Made by a program: the position numbers and the translations under genes. A stretch of 64,000 nt of DNA from Trigonopsis variabilis (taxonomy: Eukaryota > Ascomycota > Trigonopsidomycetes > Trigonopsidales > Trigonopsidaceae): NCBI GenBank assembly GCA_003707065.3, contig PPXM03000001.1, positions 1,550,001 to 1,614,000 on the forward strand, written 5' to 3'. Below the pieces are notes generated by a model that saw only the letters and a program-made list of their open reading frames with translations, did no database searches and was not told the DNA's origin. Below are positions 30,930 to 42,426 of this stretch, one piece after another; position 1 is the stretch's first letter, and each line of letters starts with the position of its first letter.

Positions 30930-32816
30930 ATGCGAGGGTGGTTAGGTGATGGCTCATTTCTCGTTGTATCTATAATTACACTTCTGCTGGGCTATGTTCA
31001 GCTTGCAGAGGGCAGGAACATCCCTTTGCTTATTGACGAGACCAATGATGGTCACCAGTATGTGGGACAGGTCGGTGATAAGGCAATAGGATATACAAAG
31101 CAGACAAGGAAGCTGAAGGGACGATTTCTCCATATTACAGATTTACATCCTGATCCATTTTATGTGCCTGAGACAGAGGTTTCTGATACAAGCTGCCATC
31201 GAGGGTCAGGAGATGCAGGGCAATTTGGCACGGAATTGAGTGGATGTGACATGCCCTACTCTTCTTTGGATGTGCTATTTGATTATTTTCGAAAGCATGT
31301 CGTGGACGAAGTAGATTTTGTGATATGGACGGGAGATACGGTTCGACATGACAGTGATAACCGTCATCCAAGAACAGAAGACTTTATTTTGAAGGAGAAT
31401 AGTCGGTTTGCAGAGACGTTTCGTAAAATATTCTTAGGTGAGCCGGAAGAAGATGGTACATATTCAGGAGTCCCGGTCATTCCTACTCTGGGCAACAACG
31501 ATGTGTTTCCCCACAACCTCTTTGACAGAGGGCCAAACCATCAGACGCATGAGTTTTTCGAAATTTGGGAGGATTTCATTCCTGAGGACCAGACGTCAAT
31601 GTTTTCGACCGGTGCTTATTACATAAAGGAAGTTATTCCTGGAAAATTGGCAGTTATTTCTTTGAATAGTCAGTATCTTTTCAGTCGTAACCCTATTATA
31701 GTGGGGTGCAGTGATAAAACCGAGCCGGGATACATTATGATGAAATGGCTATCGATTGTTTTGAAGCGATTGCGAGAACGTGGAATGAAAGCTTGGATCA
31801 TGGAACATGCTCCAACCAACTCCAAGAATCTTATAAATGACTGTTTGATCAAGTACAACATTTGGATGCACGAATATCGTGATGTGGTGATGGGCACTTT
31901 GACCGGCCATATGAATATTGACCATTTCCTCTTGCTAGACTCGAAAGAGGCATATAAAAAAGTCAAGACTGGAAAATCCAAGTCTTTGGATGAGGAGCCA
32001 AGCAATGATGACGATCAAGTCTCTATAAAAGCAGGCGTTGACTACATGTATGGAGTTATTGAGAGTTATCCGTCCAAAGCCCGAAAGGACGACCCATTGG
32101 ATTCGCGCTACTCGATTTGTTACGTCTCTCCCAGTTTTATTTCGAGATATCAGCCTGGATTCAGGATCTGGGAGTATAACATAACCGGACTCGAGGACAT
32201 TGACCCCAATAGGCCGTCACCCAATAACTGGCATGTTACTCTCGAAGAGCTTGAAGAAATAAACTTGGATGATGAGTTTCACGTGGATGAGTTTCAGTCT
32301 AATGATGACTTTCTTGATGAGAGCCATAATGCACGATCCATTGGCGCTCGCAAGAAAGTGAAAAAGGACAAGACGTTTCCTGATCCTCTGCCCCCAGATA
32401 CGCCTCCAGGACCAGCCTATGCTGTGCAGCAGTTGAGTCCACTTAGATATACCCAGTACTATCTTGACTTGGAACGATCTAATCAACGCTTCAAGAAGGA
32501 CCCTTCTTTCACTCCTTCGTTTCAAAAGCAATACAGTACGGATGATGATATTTATAAAATGCCGGACCTAACGGTTAAATCTTGGCTCGATCTGGCTCGA
32601 CGGATCCGCAAGTCCTTCAAGACCCGAAAGACTGACCTGGTCGTTGACGACGATGACGACTATTGCGAGGAGGACGACGGCCAGGATTCTCAAATAGACA
32701 GTCAAGCTGAGTTTTCGGGAGATGATAGCGCTCAACTATCGCAGAAAAAGAAAGAACCTCTATGGAAGACATATCTACGAAGAGCTTACATTGAATCTGG
32801 TTTCGAAGATAGGTGA
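30930..32816 (+). CDS. PPN1: vacuolar endopolyphosphatase Ppn1 (Phm5)
   Basis: A single-exon gene for 628 residues. A signal-anchor (about residues 9-27, SFLVVSIITLLLGYVQLAEG) precedes a large metallophosphoesterase domain with the family blocks FLHITDLHPDPFY, DTSCHRG, CDMPYSSLD, FVIWTGDTVRHD, GNNDVFPHN, MEHAPTN, TLTGHMNIDHF and YVSPSFISRYQPGFRIWEY. The C-terminal region has an acidic stretch (VVDDDDDYCEEDD) and a conserved-looking end (SWLDLARRI, WKTYLRRAYIESGF). Yeast Ppn1 (674 residues) is delivered to the vacuole, processed at both ends, and degrades polyphosphate. Acid-sphingomyelinase-like phosphodiesterases share the fold, but the Cys/DMP and SPSFISRYQPGFRI blocks are Ppn1-type. The neighbouring PPN2 encodes a second enzyme for the same substrate. 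Confidence 0.93.
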   Translation: MRGWLGDGSFLVVSIITLLLGYVQLAEGRNIPLLIDETNDGHQYVGQVGDKAIGYTKQTRKLKGRFLHITDLHPDPFYVPETEVSDTSCHRGSGDAGQFGTELSGCDMPYSSLDVLFDYFRKHVVDEVDFVIWTGDTVRHDSDNRHPRTEDFILKENSRFAETFRKIFLGEPEEDGTYSGVPVIPTLGNNDVFPHNLFDRGPNHQTHEFFEIWEDFIPEDQTSMFSTGAYYIKEVIPGKLAVISLNSQYLFSRNPIIVGCSDKTEPGYIMMKWLSIVLKRLRERGMKAWIMEHAPTNSKNLINDCLIKYNIWMHEYRDVVMGTLTGHMNIDHFLLLDSKEAYKKVKTGKSKSLDEEPSNDDDQVSIKAGVDYMYGVIESYPSKARKDDPLDSRYSICYVSPSFISRYQPGFRIWEYNITGLEDIDPNRPSPNNWHVTLEELEEINLDDEFHVDEFQSNDDFLDESHNARSIGARKKVKKDKTFPDPLPPDTPPGPAYAVQQLSPLRYTQYYLDLERSNQRFKKDPSFTPSFQKQYSTDDDIYKMPDLTVKSWLDLARRIRKSFKTRKTDLVVDDDDDYCEEDDGQDSQIDSQAEFSGDDSAQLSQKKKEPLWKTYLRRAYIESGFEDR

Positions 32817-33163
32817 AGCACTTGCTCTAACTCAGAGATTGATCTGAGCAAATAGAGAAACTCCTGAACGGTCCTTATACTCAGGCATCTTTTTAATGTG
32901 TATAATAGTGCAACAATTAATATAATTACATTACTATAACTCTAACATTGAATCTTCTCTCTAGGCGATAGAGCCTTGTGGTTGCTCTGGAAACCCCTAA
33001 GTCAACATCATCATGCAAACAACGACATATAATTTATTACACGTCTAGTGTAACTGTTACAGGTCATTGAATCAGGCTAAACTTCCCAACTCAGCTACAG
33101 TCTTGAATTTGATTGAAGGATCTGGCAGATATTTTAGATCCTTAAAGGTCGCTTACGCCTGAA
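32817..33163. other. intergenic, PPN1/SNF2-like
   Basis: 347 bp between two + strand genes, A/T-rich near the PPN1 end. Presumed terminator of PPN1 and promoter of the next gene; nothing else seen. Confidence 0.4.
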
Positions 33164-34619
33164 ATGGCCGTTCTAATAAGTGGGCCGTCCTCTGGGAAGA
33201 GGAATGATGCTCTTGAGGCCCGAAATAGACAGGGCGATCTGAGTAAAATAAAGACTCGAAACGATAAAGCGGGACCTTCAGGTGACAGGTCACCATCGCC
33301 TGGTAAGTTATAAAGAGATCAAGAGTGACTGACTTGTACTAACTTCTAAAGCGAATAAGACAAAGGCTTTTCGAATCAGCGAGTCTGTTATAAAGAGCTC
33401 AAGTGGAGGCGATTCACTATTTACGCCTGAACGAGTCAATTCAAGAGAACGACAAGAGCCGTCCAGTCGCAAACCTAGGCAAGAGCGATCGTCAGCAAGA
33501 TCTTTTTTCGATCCTGCCGTGCTGGAGGAAGCTAAATCTTCTTATAGATTATCACAATCTCCTGCCAGTAGTGTCACTGATCCTTGTTCTCCTGATATGT
33601 CTGCTACGCTTGATACTCCTAAATCTCGATCCGACGAGAGCTCTCGGATGCTAGCCTCCGGTTCAGAAAAAGATGCTCCTCCTTCTACCTCATCTCACAG
33701 CGTCTTCGATGAGCCTCCTAATTGTACTTCTACTCCCCAGTTATCGTCATCTTTAATCCCCTCATGGCAACCTTCTGGTGCCAAACCTCCTTCAACCTTC
33801 AATTTTGACTCAAATCCTCCTTTTCGGAAAAGCCCTGGCAAGAATGTGACTCCTGGTGCTGGTTCTTCGTCTAATATTTCGGCAGCACCAAATAATACGT
33901 CTTCTAAAGACGACGGCACAGGTCTAGACTCTGCTGGTGCGCCTGAAAGCGCAAAGACTGAAACGAAGATTCTATCTCAGAATAGCAGTACAAGACCGCC
34001 TCTTGCGTCTAAAATGAAGCAGCCAGGGCTGCATAAAAGCACAGGCATGCTTGACCGAAGAAACATTCCAAAACCGAGACCAAGACCTGATCCAAAGCGG
34101 TCGATCGATGATAACCGCTTGTCTGACTATGATGAGAAAGTATGGCAACCGAAGGACACAATGGAATACTTTGAACTACTTAACCCAAAGGATACAAAGT
34201 GGGGAAGTAAAGTCGATCCCAGCCGGCTAAAGTCAGCTCAGGTCATTCAGAAGCCTAGTTTTGATTTTGCTGCGTCAAATTCAGCCTTTCTAAATTCGAG
34301 GCACTCGTCCCAAACCAATGGCGGCTTTGTCACACCTGATCAGCATAAAAACTACTTGGATCGCAGGTCACAGACGATGAACAACACTTCTCCCTTAAGA
34401 GCGAAGTGTTTTGCCCCAAAAAAGGCAGCATCGGGAATATCGGTCGATGATATTAAAGAACTAGTTGGAATGTTTGACCATATAGAGTTGCAGAACAACG
34501 AAGACGGAGAAGAAGTGGAAGGTCTCAAGGTACGGCTCTTACCACACCAAGTGATCGGCTTGCGGTTCTTGAAATCACGAGAGGCATCAAACATCAAAAA
34601 TAAAGGTGGACTTCTGTGC

Positions 34620-34650
<31 letters not shown>

Positions 34651-36206
34651 CGTTGGCTCTGGTGTGCAGTAATCAGCGAACCGAGAAATGCGTTAAAGAC
34701 GAAATAAAAGCGACACTGGTGGTAGCCCCACTTGCTTTGCTTCATCAATGGAAGGCGGAATGTGAAGAGAAAACAGATAACTTGAAGGCGCTGATTTATC
34801 ACGGCCCCTCTCGAACCAAGCTGGGCGCTTCATTCAGAAAGTATGATCTGGTGATAACCACTTATGATGTGCTTCGATCAGAAGAGGCCAAAGGAGGTAG
34901 TCTCATGAACTACGAATGGTGGAGGATTGTGCTTGATGAGGCTCATGTCATCAGGAATGAGGGCACCAAGATCTACTCGGCCTCGTTAAGTCTTCGAGGA
35001 AAGCGGAGATGGTGCTTAACTGGAACCCCAATCCATAATAGTCTGCGCGATATCTATTCTCTTGCTGCGTTTTTAGAAATTCCTCCTTTGTCTGATAAGG
35101 CCTACTTTGAGTCGAAGATTTACGCGCCTATATTTACTGCTGGCAGACAAGTAGACAGAGAGTCTAAGAAGGCAGCTAATCGTCTTAGGACTGCGTTAGG
35201 TGCCATTATGTTGCGCAGAAACAAAACCGTCCTCGAAGAGGCTGGACATGAGTTACCCACCAAGACGATTCACCAAGAGAACATCGAATTTTTTGCGCAT
35301 GAACGCAGCTTTTATGACAAGTTGCAGGCTAATGTCAGCAATAGAGTGAAATCAATGCAGGAGAATGAGGACTTTGCTCAAAACACTCTGTACATGAATA
35401 TTATAGGTCTTGTTTTGCGATTGCGACAAGCATGTGATCATTATATGCTTGTCGTCAACCGATCCTCCCTCGACACCGATGGTGTAAATGAGTTCGATTG
35501 GAATGAACAGCAATCGATATCCAAGGTCGTCGATAGTCTTGTCAAGGCAAAGAAGCACGAAGTAACTTATACCCCGATCAAGCGGAATGTCGCTGATAGT
35601 GATCATGAGTTTGCGATAGTATTAGACACCATGGTTTTGAATGATGAATACAGTAATAATGCGCGGTCGAGCGATAGCATGGCCATCGCCAAGATCTCCC
35701 GGATGATGAAGATTTTGAAGTCGGAGCCAAATAGGAAAACTGTTATCTTCTCCCAGTTCACCGGCGTTTTTCCTCTGTTGAGTGCTGAATTTGACAAGGA
35801 AGGGGTTAGTTATCTCACATATCATGGAGGAATGAAGCCAGAGGAGCGCAATGCATGTCTTCAGTTGTTCAAGTCGGACCCCAAAGTCACCGTCCTTGTC
35901 TGCTCTTTAATGTGTAGTGCCGTTGGTCTGAATCTGACAGTGGCATCAAGGATTATTCTTTATGATCCCTGGTGGAATCCCATGATTGAAGACCAGGCCA
36001 TCGACCGTGTGCACCGGATTGGTCAAAACAGCCCAGTCGATGTTCATAAGCTGATTGTCACAAATTCAATTGAAGAGAAGATATTGGCGCTGCAGCAGCA
36101 GAAGAGAGCGGTTGCCCGGGATGCGCTCAGCGGTTCGAGTCAAATCACAGCGGTTAACAAAGCCAAATCTCTCTCCCTTGGCGATCTCTTGTCACTCTTC
36201 AGCTAG
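33164..36206 (+). CDS. SNF2-family ATPase, Rad5/Rad16-Uls1 group without RING finger
   Basis: A 997-residue protein from exons 33164-33302 and 33352-36206 (49-nt intron, the longest of the ordinary introns). The N-terminal 450 residues are Ser/Pro-rich and basic, with no recognised domain. The SNF2 core starts with VRLLPHQVIGLRFL; motif I is DDMGLGKT, Ia VVAPLALLHQW, II LDEAHVIRN, III LTGTPIHN, then IMLRRNKT. The helicase C half has VIFSQFTGVFPLL, LTYHGGMK, LVCSLMCSAVGLNLT, PWWNP and EDQAIDRVHRIGQ. The LTGTPIHNSL and ALQQQKR signatures put it in the Rad5/Rad16/Uls1 group, whose usual members have a C3HC4 RING between the halves. Here the insert (about 150 residues) has too few cysteines for one. 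Likely a nuclear DNA translocase. Confidence 0.8.
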
Positions 36207-36292
36207 GAGAGCTAATGAATGGCGCGTCTTACGTGTCTCTAATTACCGCCTTTATAGATATAAATGAATTATAATACGATTTTGCTCAACGA

Positions 36293-38460
36293 TCAGGCGT
36301 CTCTTGTAGCGTTATCCTCGTCTTCAATTGCCTGAGCCAACGATATCAGCGGTTTGCCTTTGATATCAACTTGCACAATCCGTCCTTCTAACTGGGGAGA
36401 AATGCCGTATGCCTCAGACAACACTTTTTCCATTTGGGGTGAAGTCTCAACCTTTCGCTTTGTTTGTTTCCAAATAGATACAATATTGGCAGCCACTTGT
36501 TTTTCTTGAGGAGTCAATTGGCTTTCTACCTCGTCACGGTATTGGTCTATTTTCTTCCTTAGAATGTCCTTATCCTGGGAGGCTTTGGCTTGCAGAGATT
36601 CATGAAGGATTTCCTCGCGGTCGATGATACCGTCAACCGTTCCTTGTGCGCCCTTTTTTACTTCAGCGGCTGCCCGACCGACCAAGCCGACTATCTCTTG
36701 GACTTTATGCGTCAAAGGATGGGTTTGAGAGCATTGCTCAAGCCGTCCATATTCGCAGCATGCATGATGGACGACTTTCTTTGCGTAAGGGTCGCATTTA
36801 AATTTCTTCAGTTCCTGGGTCCATTTATTAGTAAAGGCTTCCACTCCTCGTCCATGACGCCATTTACTGCCAAACTTCATGCTAAGAAACCACATACGAA
36901 GAAGCTGACAAAGCAGGAGACCTTTTTCATCGTCGACGAGAAAATCGTCTTTTTTACACATCAAAGAGGTGAAGCCATCTCGTCCATCGGTCATGTACTC
37001 TCTTGTTGCCAGTATATAGATCTTGTCCAGATCGAGAGGTTGCTCGTCCGAGTCTTTGATCATGGTCACCGACTGAACTCTGGGATTCTTCTCTAGACAG
37101 TAGGTGAATTTCAAACCCGAAACTTGACAGAACCGGCCTTCGAGTGCGGGAAGTTTAGATACACTGTTCTCCAACGCATCCCAGATTTGTTTGCCAGTGA
37201 CCCTAACAACCACGGTGGGATCTTCAAAAGGAAAGGTATCAGCTATATACTTGAGAAAGATCTCTCCCCGTTGATATACGGTATCAGAGCGGAACGTTCC
37301 TCCGGCGACAAGGGCACAATCAGCTCGGTACCAAGTTCTCATAACATCGGCAGCCAGGTTCCCGATTCGGGCTTCTTTGGACCGTACGGTGACAAAGCGG
37401 GTATCCAGCTTGACGTGAGTCCAGCCGATAACTTTACACAGCTTTTTGTCGATGGCGGAACTAACCAGTTCTGCCTGATGCATAATTTCAGGGTCCGGCT
37501 TTGTGCTGGCATAAATGTTGCGTCGCATTATCTTCCATTTCCAATTTGGATTGTCTTTGGAGGGAGCATACGCCTCAATATAAGTCAGGTTATAAAAATC
37601 GGTTCCGCTGACCACGATATTAACATTGTTGACTAATTTGTGGGAATAAAAGTGGTCGTGGCCTGCAAAGATGAAATCCAATGATCCCGAAGGTAATTCC
37701 TGTGCTAGTCGAATATTATTTGGTTCCCGCATATGCGTCACTGCGCACACCAGGTCACAGCCAAGCTCCTTTCTCAGCATCGGGCAAAGTTGTTTGGCAA
37801 CCGTGACAAAATCAATAAAGTTTAGATTTGGAGGCAGTGTTCTTAGTGTGTCCAGCCATTCTCTATCACAATGTCAGTCTTGTGTCTTGTCAGCTTTGCT
37901 TACTGCTCGATTAACCCAATGAAGCCTATCTTGAACCCATTGCACTCGTATATATAATACTGCTTGCCATTGGCTAACAAGTGGGGTCCGTCGTATACAT
38001 TTGATAGTAGCCACGGGAAGTTTGTCTGGTCCACTAGGTGCTGAAGCTGATCCAGGCCGAAATCAAAATCTGCCGACGTAAGCGAACACTACACTTACAG
38101 AAGAATCTTACCATGATTGCCATAAACAGCGACGTCTATGTTTAACCGATTCAATACCCCAACCATATGCTGGCCCTTAGTAATACTTGATTCGAGACAG
38201 GGATTGAACACATCTCCGCTGAAGACCGTCACCACCGGAGGTAACTTCTCTGGAGATGATTTTGAAGCAAGGCTATCAAGATCAACGTCAATTTTCTCCT
38301 CGGTATCCGGATCCACATTGCCTTCTCGCAAGCCATGCTCTTGATATTCTCGACATGCGGTCACAAACCGAGCCGCTCCTCCGGGTATTTCATCATTTGG
38401 ATCCGTAGGGGATATGTGATAGACGTCGTTGAAGTGTACGAACCGTAAAGACACGTCCAT
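36293..38460 (-). CDS. cytosolic 5'-nucleotidase-family metallophosphoesterase
   Basis: A 694-residue protein from exons 38112-38460, 37904-38069 and 36293-37862 (introns 42 and 41 nt). The catalytic metallophosphoesterase domain is at the N-terminus with FVHFNDVYHI, FSGDVFNPCLES, YGNHDFDFG (joined across intron 1), CAVTHMREPNN and FAGHDHFYSH. The 5'-nucleotidase C-terminal substrate domain follows: RIGNLAADVMR, ALVAGGTFRSD, TFPFEDPTVVVRVTGKQIWDALENSV and YILATREYMTDGRDG. No signal peptide is visible, so it is probably cytosolic, unlike secreted UshA-type enzymes. The last 150 residues are a charged helix-rich extension (EEILHESLQAKASQDKD, then VSIWKQTKRK). Substrate is not predictable; nucleotide or nucleoside-diphosphate sugar hydrolysis is typical. 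It converges on the SNF2 gene, 86 bp away. Confidence 0.8.
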
Positions 38461-39321
38461 GTCGAACCAAACCGCTCAATGCCGCCGCCCTATGCACCAA
38501 ATGAGAGACAGTATGCGTAGAACTATAGGAAAAATGTAAATAAATAAAGCACGATTTCAATGATGTAAATGGAACTTATTTATACCCGTTTATCCTGCCA
38601 GATCATGGAGTAGAAGGGCTCTTGTCTTCGACGGCCCTTGTTACCGTTAGTAAGCTGGTCGCTATCGACCTGCTTACGATAACAATCATCCCACTGATCA
38701 CCGAGCGACAATCTCTTAGTAGAGACGTCGGTGATGCCTGAGGCAGTATTTATAACATGAGATTTGTCCAATCATCTATGCTAAATTCGGATCAGCACAA
38801 TATCCAACAAGATCAGCTCACGCAAATGTGGAAAGCAAAGAACTCAAGGAGCTGTAGGTCACCTACGACTTCTCAAGGAAGCATTTAGATTTTTCTGCTG
38901 GCTGTTCAGAACTCCGAGAACGGAGTAATAAGGTCTTTATCTGCCTGATACTCCTTCTACACTGCAGTCTTGCTGGAAAGTGCAATGAACCCATCAGAAT
39001 TGAGCCTCCCATTATACATCTATACAGAGTCTGTGCAGTCATACAATCCATTCTAGAGCTTCATGGTCCTTTCTAGTTAAGTCTCGAGACCAGGCTGTAG
39101 AAAGTAAATTATCTAGTCTCGTCTGTCTATCGAGCAGCGTAGCGCATCAAGTCGCTACAAAGCTCCACCACAGTCAACGTCGAATTAATCATTCAAACTC
39201 AGACCTGCCTGGCAAGTACGATGATGAGCTGACGAGTCTAACAATTCAGTCACCTCGGAATCAAGATCGCAGAGCGTATGAGAGAGCTTCGTGAGTTGAC
39301 TGTTCTAGCCTGTTGGGTCTA
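38461..39321. promoter_or_regulatory. divergent intergenic region, 5'-nucleotidase-like/MRE11
   Basis: 861 bp between divergent start codons. On the - strand near 38640-38680 there is an intron-like pattern (GTAAGC ... TTACTAACGGTAACAAG, about 41 nt), suggesting a spliced non-coding or very small transcript. The flanking short frames resemble no protein family. Confidence 0.35.
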
Positions 39322-41413
39322 ATGATAGCATCGTCTGGAGCTAACACAATACGGATTCTTGTGACGACCGACAATCATGTAGGATACAATGAGCGGGATC
39401 CTGTCCGAGGCACGGATTCATGGAGGACGTTTCACGAGATAATGACGCTGGCCAAAGATGCCGACGTTGATATGGTCCTTCAAGCAGGTGATCTTTTTCA
39501 CGAAAACAAGCCATCCCGGTATGCCTTGTATCAGGTGATTCGATCTCTCAGACTCAACTGCTGGGGTGAAAAGCCATGCGAGTTAGAAGTGCTCAGCGAC
39601 GCTCGAATGGCCCTAGGCGGAACCTTTGACTACCTGAACTATGAGGACCCTGATATAAACGTTGCTATTCCGGTCATGGGCATATCTGGAAACCATGACG
39701 ATGCGACGGGTGAAGGGCTACTATCACCCATGGACATTCTGGCTGCCGCAGGGCTAGTGAATCATTTCGGTCGAGTGACAGAAAATGACAACATCACCGT
39801 GACCCCATTGGTATTCCAAAAAGGCTACACTAAACTGGCTCTTTATGGTCTAGCAAGCGTGCGCGATGAACGACTCCATCGGACTTTTCGTGACGGAAAG
39901 GTGAAATTTCTTCGTCCCCAAGTCGATACCAGTGAAGACATCTTCAACTTGATGGCTGTCCATCAAAATCACCATGCTCATTCCGACACGAATTATCTTC
40001 CAGAGACTTTTCTTCCCTCGTTTCTCGACCTCGTCGTCTGGGGCCACGAGCATGAATGTCTGATAGACCCAAAGGTTAACCCTGAGACTGGCTTTGCTGT
40101 CATTCAGCCGGGCTCATCGGTCGCAACTAGTTTATGCGAAGGAGAGGCTGTTCCAAAATATGTTTGCATCCTTTGTATTACGGGGAAAGAATTCAAGGTG
40201 GAGAAAATCCGGCTACGAACAGTTAGACCTTTTGTGATGGAGGAAATCTCTCTTGCTGAGGAATCAGGAATCCCACCAGGTCCAAATACCCTGGGAGCTG
40301 TCAACAAATTTCTAGTCAAAAAGATAAACCAGCTGATCGAAGAAGCTAACAATGACTATAAATCGCTTAATGAAGATACTGACGAGATCCCGTTACCGCT
40401 TATTCGCCTGCGTGTCGAATACAGCGGCTACGAGGTTGAAAACTCTCGTCGGTTTTCCAACCAGTTTGCTGGTAGAGTGGCCAATGCTAATGATGTGGTC
40501 CAATATTATCGATCGAGAAAAGGAACCTCCGCCCAGCACAAAGACAAAGCTTTTACCATGCCGCCGCTCGAAACAGGAGCGCTTGATAACTTCAAGGTTC
40601 AGAATTTGGTTCATGAGTTTCTCAAAGGTCAAAGTTTACAAGTGTTGACTGATTCCGGGCTAGGTGAATCCATCACGCAGTTTGTCGAGAAAGACGACCA
40701 GAATGCGGTCAAGGAGCTTGTGGGCGAGTCACTGGAAATTCAACTCCAGAATCTGCTCACGCTTCGCGATGAAGCTAACGATAACCAAATCCATGAAGTG
40801 CTCAAGCAGGGCCGAGCGCTGATTGAAAGAGCACTTTCTGAGGGCAACGGTCTGCGCTCTCTCTCCACTCTTACCAACAGTAGAACCAACTCCGTCACCC
40901 AAACCCCAGATGGCCAAATCAACCAATCTACAAGTTCTTTCCAGTCTCGTCGACCGCCCCCCACGCCACGACTGGCAAGTCCCCAGCCGCAATCAACTCG
41001 GCCAGTACAACACCAACAGGCTGAACCTGAGCCAGTACATGATACTCCTTCCCTTCCCAGCCCAGACATTGTACCTGATAGTGAAGAGGAAGAAGAACGA
41101 GTCTCTACTAGAAGGACTCGAGGACGAACTGCCAAACCCAGGGTATCAAAGTAAGTCGCTTTGTCTGTTAGTGGAGCTCTTTCTAACATATAGACCACGA
41201 ACGCGGGCGGCAAAAACAAAGTCTACGACCACTAAACCCCGTACGAAGCAAGCGGATATCAGACGGTGGGCGAACGAGGCCCATCCATCCGATGCGACTT
41301 GTTCTGACAATGCTACGATCGGTCATCGCGTTACTGAGCGAGACACGCGGAGGACGCCCGACAATCCGGCCACTATAATAATTGAAGATGACGAAGATGA
41401 TGCTTTCTCATGA
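39322..41413 (+). CDS. MRE11: DNA double-strand-break repair nuclease Mre11
   Basis: A 682-residue nuclease from exons 39322-41150 and 41194-41413 (43-nt intron). Phosphoesterase motifs are complete: TTDNHVGY, LQAGDLFHENKPSR, GISGNHDDATGEG, AVHQNHHAH and VVWGHEHEC, followed by QPGSSVATSL and the DNA-binding/capping domain. The C-terminal part is Ser/Pro/Gln-rich, then TRRTRGR and TRAAKTKSTT basic patches, and ends in an acidic tail IIIEDDEDDAFS. Mre11 with Rad50 and Nbs1/Xrs2 senses and resects breaks; length matches (yeast 692, human 708). The first exon stop is inside a GTAAGT donor, and splicing adds the basic and acidic tail found in the family. The start is the first ATG before ANTIRILVTTDNH. 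Confidence 0.96.
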
Positions 41414-41497
41414 TTGAAGCCAATGTACGATAGAATAAAAGGATCAAGTGCTCGTTCATGGACTATCGTGACACACACAGCAAGGTAAACCATCCAA

Positions 41498-42223
41498 TTA
41501 TTTCGCCTCGCCAGCACTCTCACTCTGGGGTTGGGGTTCTTCTTCGCCGTCATCTTCATCACCAAGCTCGGCAGAAGCTGAGGCGAAATCGGCAGGATCA
41601 AAAGGTGGAGATGCGCCGGAAAAACCGGTCTGGTTACCGAGTTCACTGAGGGCCGAGAAGTCAAGCCCTCCAGCGCCGCCTGGAAGGCCTCCCATACCAC
41701 CCATGCCGAAATCTAGGTCTTCTGGTTCTTCTTCCTGCTCATCCTCATCTAGCCATTTATCAAAATCCGTCTTGATGTAGTGATACTTGGCTTTCTCCTT
41801 GGTGAGACGAGGCCAGTATTCGGCCTTTGGTGTCTTTTTGCGTAAAACAAACGTGACACCGCGGTCGTTGCTTTGGAACTTTGAATTGTCGACATCAACT
41901 TCATCATAAAAATCAAGTGACAGATGATACTTTTTCTTGTCATCATCAGCACTGACGCCGTCATAAGTTAAATTGGTGGGAGTCAATTTGATGTCGGGGT
42001 TGGCCACATCAAAGGCTCGCACAGTGAGATAAAGAATATTCTTTTCTGGCGCCGAGGCATCAGATCGTTGGGCCCAAAGAACTGGTCTGTTAGCAGGTGA
42101 TCTAAAGAATCGACGATCATCAGATCAACAAAATAAATGAGCAATTGACTCAATTGAATTATGACAAATTCGGATCCGATGATTGACCAATGACGACTTA
42201 CCTTCAGGAATGACTGCTGACAT
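41498..42223 (-). CDS. SBA1: p23/Sba1 HSP90 co-chaperone
   Basis: A 201-residue protein from exons 42202-42223 and 41498-42081. The 120-nt intron separates MSAVIPE from VLWAQRSDASAPEKNILYLTV, and this join restores the p23 family start. The CS domain (residues 1-115) includes NDRGVTFVLRKK and the diagnostic EYWPRLTKEKAKYHYIKTDFDKWLDEDE block that contacts Hsp90. A Gly/Met-rich segment (MGGMGGLPGG) and an acidic tail complete it, as in yeast Sba1 (216 residues). p23 stabilises the closed ATP state of Hsp90. The intron is three times longer than nearly all others in the window. With SGT1, this is the second CS-domain Hsp90 co-chaperone within 42 kb, probably by chance. Confidence 0.95.
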
Positions 42224-42426
42224 TTTGACTTCAGCGTAGCAATATTCGGTGGCAGCAATATATACAATGACGTCAGTCTGAAAATTACCCTCCGCTTAGC
42301 GTAACTTGTATCCCGGGCTGGAAATGGAACCCCATGGAATTAATTACTGCAAGGGCACGGGATACAGATTAGGTAAATTCGAGGATTGATAATAATAATA
42401 ATACACATGCAGATGGCACTAGTGCA

